Shown piece by piece: positions 58,390-64,000 of a DNA stretch of 64,000 nt. Each line of letters starts with the position of its first letter. Position 1 is the first letter of the stretch. The DNA lies in the NCBI GenBank assembly GCA_037349315.1, contig JBAIAC010000059.1:10876001-10940000 (forward strand), given 5' to 3'. The notes under the pieces were generated by a model. It saw nothing but the letters and a program-made list of their open reading frames with translations. It had not been told where the DNA came from and searched no databases. The position numbers were made by a program, and so were the translations under genes. The stretch comes from Chelydra serpentina. Its lineage: Eukaryota; Chordata; Testudines; Chelydridae.

Positions 58390-59355
58390 AATTCACTTGA
58401 TGAAAGAGATGATGCATCCCACTTGATCGGAAGCGCGGATGATAGAGCACCTACCTGCCTTGGTGCCTTCTGCTCCTGTCTGTGAGGAATCATCTGCGTT
58501 TCCTTTACCAGACTCTCCATTATTGCAGCACTTGGGGCTCGCAATGACATCTAAGGTGCCTTTAGTCCCACAGGGCTGATAGGCCTCCAGCACTATCACC
58601 ACTGTCAGCACTTCCAGCACCATTTGCGCCACCCATTCAGTCAGCACAATCTGTGCTCAGGGGCACCATTGATGCAATCAATACTACCAGTGTGGTCAGC
58701 GCCACTGACACTGCCGATGCGGTTAGCTCTGCCAGCACAGTCAGCACCACTGGGGTCATCAATGCCATCGACTTCAGCACTCCATTCTCTCACGCCAGCA
58801 CCGATTACCTCATTGGCATTCTGACCATCTCATCCCATATTATCTACTGGGTGTCTGCGATATCTGCCCTGTGACCTCCAACAGGGGCAGCCCCTCCGTT
58901 TCCTGAGGAATCCTCTATTTTCTCCTCACACTCTGAACCTGAGAGGCGCATATAATCATCCCAATTTTTCAGATCACCTTCTAGACATCGTCACAGGGAC
59001 ACGGGTTCTAAGAATGGTCTTCCTAGAATGAAGCCCTTATGTGGCGCTCTCTACCATGGGTGACTTCAACTGTGGAGTCCTCCCCCTCCCTCAGGCCATA
59101 CTGGTCATGGCCTGTTTCAAGACCCTCATCAGATTCTCTTACTAGAAGGAGGTCCCCTTCTCCAGTCCAAGAAACCTCTGAGTAGGTTCCTCTCACCGTC
59201 CCTCCTCCCACTGTTTTGGACCCTACTGACAAGGGTGAGATAATGGAGGAACTTCTGGATGTCCCTGCCCATATGCCTTTATTATCTCCAGATGAGGCTG
59301 TCACCCCACAGTCCACTTCTCCATCGCCAGAGGAGTTAGCTTTTTCCAGAACTTA
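58390..59355 (+). pseudogene. DIRS-like gag middle, low-complexity part
   Basis: Rich in short degenerate repeats around gtcagcaccactg and gccatcg at about 58590-58790, then Pro/Ser-rich text. DIRS gag proteins often have a Ser-rich variable middle, but no long frame survives here and no conserved motif could be pinned. The frames on the minus strand (58365-58647, 59023-59316) are shadows. Confidence 0.45.
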
Positions 59356-60173
59356 ATGAGACCAGTGGCCACTTCTATAGGAGTACAGGTGGAGCTCATT
59401 CACAAAAATCTGCACTGTCTTCTCAATATTTTACAACCTCCTGCTCCAGGAAGAGTTGTCCTTCCCATTAACGAAGCCCTGCCAGAACTGGCAAAAACCC
59501 ACCGGCAAACCCAGGACCCTGTACCACCTGTAGCCACAAGAGCAGACAAACATCAAGTCCCTCTGAAGGACTTGGATTATTTTTTCACTCTCCAGGTCCC
59601 CAATGCATTGGTGCTCAAGGCTGCCAGTGCATGCTTCCACCAGTCTCATTCCAAAGCTACTCCTAAAGACAAGGGGCTCAAGAGACTAGATATACATGGC
59701 AGGAAAGTTTACTCCACAGCCACTCTTCAAATGTTCTCTTGTCCAAATATAATTTTATTCATTTTTCAGCAAGAGCCAAGTTTGCGGAGAATCTGCCATA
59801 CAAGTATGGGGAACAGTCTATGGCTCTTGTTTTCCAAGGGCACCTCCCAGCAAAAACGTCAGTCCAGGCAGCTATTGATGGTGCTGATACAGCCTCATGA
59901 TCCATGGTTGTTGCCATTGCCATGGAATGTTTCTCTTGGCTCCAGATGTCTGGAATTCTGAAGGAGCAGCAAAATACAATTGAGGACTTGCTGTTTGAGG
60001 GGTCTAAGCTGTTCTCTCACAGGACTGCTGATGCTATGCATACTTTGAAAAACTTCCAGGCGACCTTGCTATCACTAGGGTTTTATACCCCAAGCACAAA
60101 TTGGAAACAGTTTAGACTTCAGCCTTACTACAGATCATATCTCCAACAGAAATTCCAGGACTCTAAGAGATGA
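59356..60173 (+). pseudogene. DIRS-like gag C-terminal remnant, frameshifted
   Basis: The frame 59356-59961 reads ALPELAKTHRQTQDPVPPVA, then RADKHQVPLKDLDYFFTLQV, PNALVLKAASACFHQSHSKA and TPKDKGLKRLDIHGRKVYST. This is the conserved block in which 'RADKhy.vp.kD.dfLf..PaPnsLv' precedes 'HKaTP.DKd.K.lD.fGrKvYSsATLQ'. After ATLQ the frame is lost. A second frame (59904-60173) resumes with SWLQMSGILKEQQNTIEDLL and FEGSKLFSHRTADAMHTLKN, the next conserved block. So at least one frameshift separates the halves. No intact protein is encoded. Confidence 0.75.
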
Positions 60174-60353
60174 TCCAGGCCTTCTTGATGTTTCCAGACA
60201 GCTTCCTCTGCATCAGGCCTTTCTTACCAGACATTGACAGCTGCTAAGCAGTCATTTTGACTGCTTGCTCAAGAACAGCATACCAATCTCAGCACCTATG
60301 CCACACGCTTACCATTTTTGTACAGCTCTTGGAAGGACATAGCAGACAAATAG

Positions 60354-60995
60354 GTGCTCAGCTCTGTAAAGGAGAACTATGTGGATCCAGTTCACCTGCT
60401 GCCCTTTCTTCAAGCCACCTTCCCTATCTCTTGTCATGGATTCATCTCACGAGGCCATATTGCTTCAAGAAGAATGGTCTCTTCTGGGATTGGGATCGAT
60501 AGAGGAGGTTCCTTGCCATCTCAGAGGGAGCGGATTCTATTGCCATTATTTCCTAATTCCCAAGAAATCTGGTGGCCTTTGTCCCATTTTAGACCTCAGA
60601 AGGTTGAACTGCTTCATCAAGAAAATCAAGTTCAAGATGGTTATCCTAACTTCCGCTATCGCTTCCCTGGAGAGTAGAGATTGCTGCCCTCAATTGTAAG
60701 ATGCATGCTTCCATCTGGGAATTCATCCAGGCCACCAGAAGTGCCTTCGCTTCAGAACAGGAGACACCCACTACCAGCATCCCTTTTGCCTGTTGTCAGC
60801 TCCGTGTGTCTGCACAAAATGAATGGTGGTGGTAGTGGCCCACTTGCACTGCATAGGCATCCAAATTTTCCCTTGCCTGGATGATTAGCTAGTGAGCAGA
60901 GCCTCAAACGTCCATCTCCAGAATGGCATCATCATAATCAACTGTTCTCATGTGGACCTGAGCCTGAGTTTAGACAAATCAAAGTTACAGCTGAT
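60354..60995 (+). pseudogene. DIRS-like reverse transcriptase remnant
   Basis: The frame 60379-60699 carries GLGSIEEVPCHLRGSGFYCH and YFLIPKKSGGLCPILDLRRL then N, the RT fingers motif 'YF.IPKKdGg.rPILDLR.LN'. After a stop, other frames give DACFHLGIHPGHQKCLRF (motif 'DAYFHI.IHP.H.kFLRF') and FPCLDD at about 60874-60885. There the catalytic Y-L-D-D box has Cys for Tyr and is followed by a stop. The two palm Asp codons survive but the frame does not. It is cut at 60995 by the hAT element. Confidence 0.8.
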
Positions 60996-61200
60996 CAGTG
61001 TTTTCCCCAGGAATTGAAATTAGGGGGGGTGAGGGGTCAGGGCTGATGAGGGGTGAGACCATGACAGTGAAAGTGGGCTCTATGGCACCATAGTAAAAAC
61101 TGAAAAAATTTTCATGACCATTTTATTAGATTTAACTCATGTTTTAAAATCATCACACAAATTAAAGTTGGCTACTCAAGCCTTCTATGAAGCACTACAT

Positions 61201-61450
61201 CTACATCCTTCTTGGTTTCTTGTTATAATTTTGCACAACTCTGTTAATGAACTTCTTGAATGCAATGCGTTCATCTTTGGTGGCTTCTCGTGTGTCTGGT
61301 ACTTCCATTCCTTCAGTTGATATGCTCATTAGTCCATTCACATGATCAGGCAGAAGGCGACTTCTTTCAGAACACAAAAAATTATATTCAATGAGGAAAA
61401 AGAACACTCAACTGTAGCTGTTGTGACTGGGAGTAGCAAGAGATGAATTC
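61201..61450 (-). pseudogene. hAT C-terminal dimerisation domain remnant, frameshifted
   Basis: One minus frame over about 61383-61450 gives LLLLPVTTATVECSFSSLN, matching the hAT signature 'lPvTsatvERsFSsLn.i', with Cys for Arg. The next frame, 61201-61407, continues SERSRLLPDHVNGLMSISTE and ends KKFINRVVQNYNKKPRRM. One frameshift near 61400 and a stop between this and the 187-residue piece show that the gene is dead. Confidence 0.75.
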
Positions 61451-61542
61451 CTACTTCTTTCATCCCAGGAAACAGCATAAGGGTTGCGTTGAGCCACTAG
61501 TGATGATAAAAAAGAAGTTGAAGTCAAATCTTCATTCATTTG

Positions 61543-62106
61543 TCATATGATATTCCATTCTGTGTTCAAATTCTCTATTCTGTCCTGAACACATGGCAGC
61601 CCCATTTCTGGTAGTGCCTCACTCCACCCAACTGTCGGTGTTTTGTAGGACAGGGATCTGTAAAAGCTATGTAGAGGTTGAGTAGAATCTGGAAGTCGCT
61701 GTTGTAGATTTTTAAGAATCAAGTCTGTGTACTTTTTCAGTTGTCTTAAACGCTTCTTGTTCTCTTCACTTAAGGATTCAATATAAATGCCTTCATTAGC
61801 CAACTTCTGGACTGAAGTATTTGCTTCTTCCAGTACTTTTTCAATGGATAGCTCTCTGATTGATCCAAATGTAGCTTCTATTGCTGGACAAAGATCTACT
61901 ACTGTTGTAGCAGATGCCTGGATGGCATTGTTTAATGACCCAAGTGGTTTCAACAGTAGACTTACAAGAGAGAGAATGACAATAGTCTTCCCTGAATGTA
62001 GTAGCAAAAGTAATCCACCAGCGTCACTACTTATATCCATCCCATCTTGGTAGATACTTTCCAAAGTCAGTAATAACCACTGGTGTAATTTTAAGACAAC
62101 AGCCAA
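61543..62106 (-). pseudogene. hAT transposase remnant (middle part), 187 residues open
   Basis: An uninterrupted minus frame of 187 residues. It contains AGGLLLLLHSGKTIVILSLV and LLLKPLGSLNNAIQASATTV, then a helical KVLEEANTSVQKLANEGI and NKKRLRQLKKYTDLILK. This order ('aggLl..l.sfktl..L.....il.pl..Ls..LQ....dl..a......t...L...R') is that of the region before the hAT C-terminal dimerisation domain in many animal hAT transposases and their domesticated relatives. No DDE residues or BED finger are in this piece. It has no proper start context and is part of a broken element. Confidence 0.65.
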
Positions 62107-62129
62107 GGATAGCTCATGAGAGAGTTTTT

Positions 62130-62400
62130 CCTAGATTGGACTAATTTGAACTTCAGTCCCAGTGTATCATTAAATGTTACTATTGGGGTATCTAGTCTGG
62201 TTTTGAATATAGCTAGTGATGGTGAGTTCCCAACTTCTTTCATTGTCTATCCATTCTCATTAAAATGTTCCCTTTTCCAAGGATACATATTTATGAATAC
62301 CTGTCACCTTCACAGCTTAATCCTTTGTACTATCGTACGGTCATGAAAGTTCTTAGTTACCTAGCCTAGAAAGGTGTGGGCGGATGTGAACTTTAAATAT
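62130..62400 (-). mobile_element. Possible decayed CR1-like fragment, antisense
   Basis: ctagtgatggtgagttccca, ctttcattgtctatccattc and aaaatgttcccttttccaag follow the same order as the antisense CR1 3' UTR (ctagtgatggaaatgccaca at about 55271). Diverged. Confidence 0.35.
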
Positions 62401-62556
62401 TTACATCATTTTCAAAATGCAGAATTTACATAAACTCTGCATTCACATTGGCCTATGCAGCATGTGTTTACATCAGTCTGTTAGGTACATGGACAGATCA
62501 TAGAGTAGTTTAAAAAAACACAACAGAGAAACCCTACTGGAAACTACCCATGGGAT

Positions 62557-63640
62557 TGTGATGGGGTGCCAGATCCCACACTAAGGCCGAGATACGGGAA
62601 GTGCTGGAGCAGTACGAGGACCAGATGACTCTGCCCCTCAAGCACTGCCAAGCATGCTCCTGGGGAAAACCACAGTATAAAGGTAGGTCCAACAGCCCCA
62701 GGGGAGAGAAAAGAGAGGAGCTATTTCCTAGATGACCACTGCTCTGCAGCAGCAGCAGCAGGAGAAGAAACTGCTACCAAGGGGGTCTTTCCCTCTCCCC
62801 CAAGGGAGATATAAGCAGGGGCTAGAGCACCAGAGGGTCGTAGACATAGGCCCTAGACCAGTGGTTCTCAACTGTGGTCCACCACTTCTTCAGGGAAAGC
62901 CCCATGCGCGCCAGGCCGGTTTGTTTACCTGCCGCATCTGCAGGTTCAGCTTGTTGCGGCTCCCACTGGCTGCGGTTCACTGCTCCAGGCTAATGCAGGC
63001 TGTGGGACGCGGTGGATAGCACATCCCTCGGCCCGTGCTGTGTCCTGCAGCGCCATTGGCCTGGAGCAGCGAACCACAGCCAGTGGAAGCCGCGACCGGC
63101 TGACCCTACGGAAGCGGCAGGTAAACAAACCAGCCTGGCGCACCAGGGGCTTTCCCTGAAGAAGCAGTGGACCACAGTTGAGAACCACTGCCCTAGACTG
63201 TAGGGGTTTGAAGCAAGCACTTGAACACAACTATGGCCACACTCCAAACTGAGACACTGGGTGTAGTAGGAAGTGCCCCAAAGGAAAGCGAGCAGGGGGC
63301 TGGATGAATCCAGGCCATTCCAAGTCACTAGACTTTCAGGACTCTGGGTCAGGACCCGGTGGAACGGGAGGGCTTGGGTCCCCCTACCCTACCCCAGAGC
63401 CACAACTCCTGGTTCCAAGAAGGGAAGGAGGAAGGGGTATGGCAAAAAAGGCCAGGCCAAAAGGAACTTTATCCAGAGGGTCTGGGACATATTGAACTGA
63501 AAGCAAGACTGAGGTTAGAGGCCCAGACCACTAGGCCTGCTGACAGACCAAATCCTACCACTATAGGGATATTTTCCCCCATGAATAGGACCCTAATACA
63601 GCAATCTACCCCACTTCCCTAGTCTCCAATTTGACTGACA
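62557..63640 (+). mobile_element. LTR-like repeat, interrupted by a hAT MITE
   Basis: Begins tgatggggtgccagatccca and is purine-rich, with CAG runs at about 62743-62758. It resumes after the MITE with gtaggggtttgaagcaagca, and later ggacccggtggaacgggagg and gtccccctaccctacccc. This looks like turtle LTR or leader sequence from memory; no coding part is attached and the ends are uncertain. Small frames here are composition artefacts. Confidence 0.45.
62859..63190. mobile_element. 332-bp non-autonomous hAT MITE with perfect 8-bp target duplication
   Basis: Ends cagtggttctcaactgtggt and accacagttgagaaccactg are exact mirrors over 20 bases. ccctagac at 62851-62858 and 63191-63198 is a perfect 8-bp target duplication, the hAT hallmark. 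The inside is a long imperfect palindrome with mirrored gcaggtaaacaaacc and ctgctccaggc/ggcctggagcag. The frames on both strands within it read alike because of the palindrome and are not genes. Confidence 0.95.
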
Positions 63641-63765
63641 TTTCCAAACTGAAAGAATAGCCTCTCCTTTCCAAATCTTTTGTATTCTTCTTTTAGAAGC
63701 ACAGTGGCACTTACGAATCCTGTGCTGTTTGAACTTACATACACTGAGGAAAACATACTTTTTAG

Positions 63766-63856
63766 GGGCTGATGCTCCACTGGTGGAAATCAGTATAGCT
63801 CCTCTGAAATCAATGGAGTTGTGCTGATTTACATCAGCTGGTGATTTGGCCCTTCC
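63766..63856. mobile_element. Fold-back MITE-like element
   Basis: aggggctgatgctccactgg at the left, ccagctggtgatttggccc (in sense catcagctggtgatttggcc) at the right, with aaatcagtatagctcc and ggagttgtgctgattt mirrored inside. Confidence 0.65.
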
Positions 63857-64000
63857 TATTTAAAGACCTTTCCAGCACTGTGTGTTTGCCTCTTTCTGTT
63901 AAATCATTAAATCAGTGTATAGATGATATATTTTTAATGCGTTCACAGCTGTTTTAGGCCCTGGACAGAAAGAGTCAATTTGGGTGCTGGCAACTCTTCT

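Larger units (their letters stand above)
58229..60995 (+). mobile_element. Decayed DIRS-like retrotransposon (gag-like and RT parts)
   Basis: Plus-strand fragments lie in the order expected for a vertebrate DIRS element: a zinc-knuckle-like module, a gag-like C-terminal region and a reverse-transcriptase domain, described in separate entries. Stops and frameshifts break every part. The left boundary is near the end of a Penelope-like tail. The right boundary is the hAT insertion at 60996, which cuts the element inside the RT just after the palm. The rest of RT, RNase H and the tyrosine recombinase are not seen. The DIRS assignment is by family resemblance; the missing recombinase means it is not proven. 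Confidence 0.75.
60996..62106 (-). mobile_element. hAT transposon remnant inserted in the DIRS-like element
   Basis: The terminus at 60996, cagtgttttccccagg, is hAT-like. Reading on the minus strand from 62106 leftwards comes transposase coding sequence. The other terminal repeat was not found; sequence after 62110 looks unrelated, so the element is 5'-truncated. It starts exactly where the DIRS RT text stops, which dates it as the later insertion. Confidence 0.75.

Noticed and set aside
62732..63500. Similar-looking protein frames on both strands
   Set aside because: The likeness comes from the palindromic hAT MITE and the purine-rich host repeat.
1..64000. CRISPR arrays, operons, bacterial promoters and phage genes
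   Set aside because: No direct-repeat/spacer array or prokaryotic gene layout was found; the content is vertebrate.

Overview
This window looks like intergenic or deep intronic DNA from a non-avian reptile, most probably a turtle. No exon, tRNA or rRNA of a host gene could be supported. The organism call is an inference from the repeats: CR1 LINE 3' ends carrying the 'GGTCAGACCAATGGTCCATCTAG' type of tail, short fold-back 'cattgacttcaatgg' elements, amniote MIR SINEs, a DIRS-like retrotransposon, several hAT and TTA/TAA-flanked MITEs, and Penelope-like tails. A crocodilian is less likely but not excluded. No open reading frame resembles a spliced host gene. The long ones are chance frames or sit in mobile elements.

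Layout. 1-7 kb: AT-rich unique-looking DNA with a 29-bp minisatellite, a CR1 tail and fold-back elements. 7-15 kb: a CT-rich LTR-like piece, two antisense CR1 copies (7.7-9.1 and 13.9-15.0 kb), one sense CR1 copy (10.7-11.3 kb) and a near-perfect hairpin from an inverted Penelope-like end (13.4 kb). 15.7-22.7 kb: AT-rich fold-back repeats, a MIR, and two related TWA-flanked MITEs (19.6 and 21.4 kb); the second is inserted in a CR1 tail. 24-34 kb: MIR/SINE pieces, one split by a later insertion, and LTR-like CT-rich blocks. 34.2-35.0 kb: a GC-rich transposon-like element with an internal minisatellite. 35-39 kb: a repeat-poor stretch. 39.6-42.1 kb: LTR-like repeats and a GC-rich block. 42.1-47.2 kb: mostly unique.

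47-55 kb: antisense CR1 with a (CTG)n tract, fold-back MITEs, an L2-like fragment, two hAT MITEs, a Penelope-like tail and a MIR. 58.1-63.7 kb is the densest part: a Penelope-like tail, then a decayed DIRS-like element (zinc-knuckle, gag-like and reverse-transcriptase pieces), cut by a decayed hAT transposon, then an LTR-like repeat containing a 332-bp hAT MITE with a perfect 8-bp target duplication.

Nothing here works together as a pathway. The content is a stack of dead mobile elements whose nesting gives an insertion order. The most interesting signal is three Penelope-like tails, of two sequence subfamilies, that share a hammerhead-ribozyme-like core around different stem sequences.
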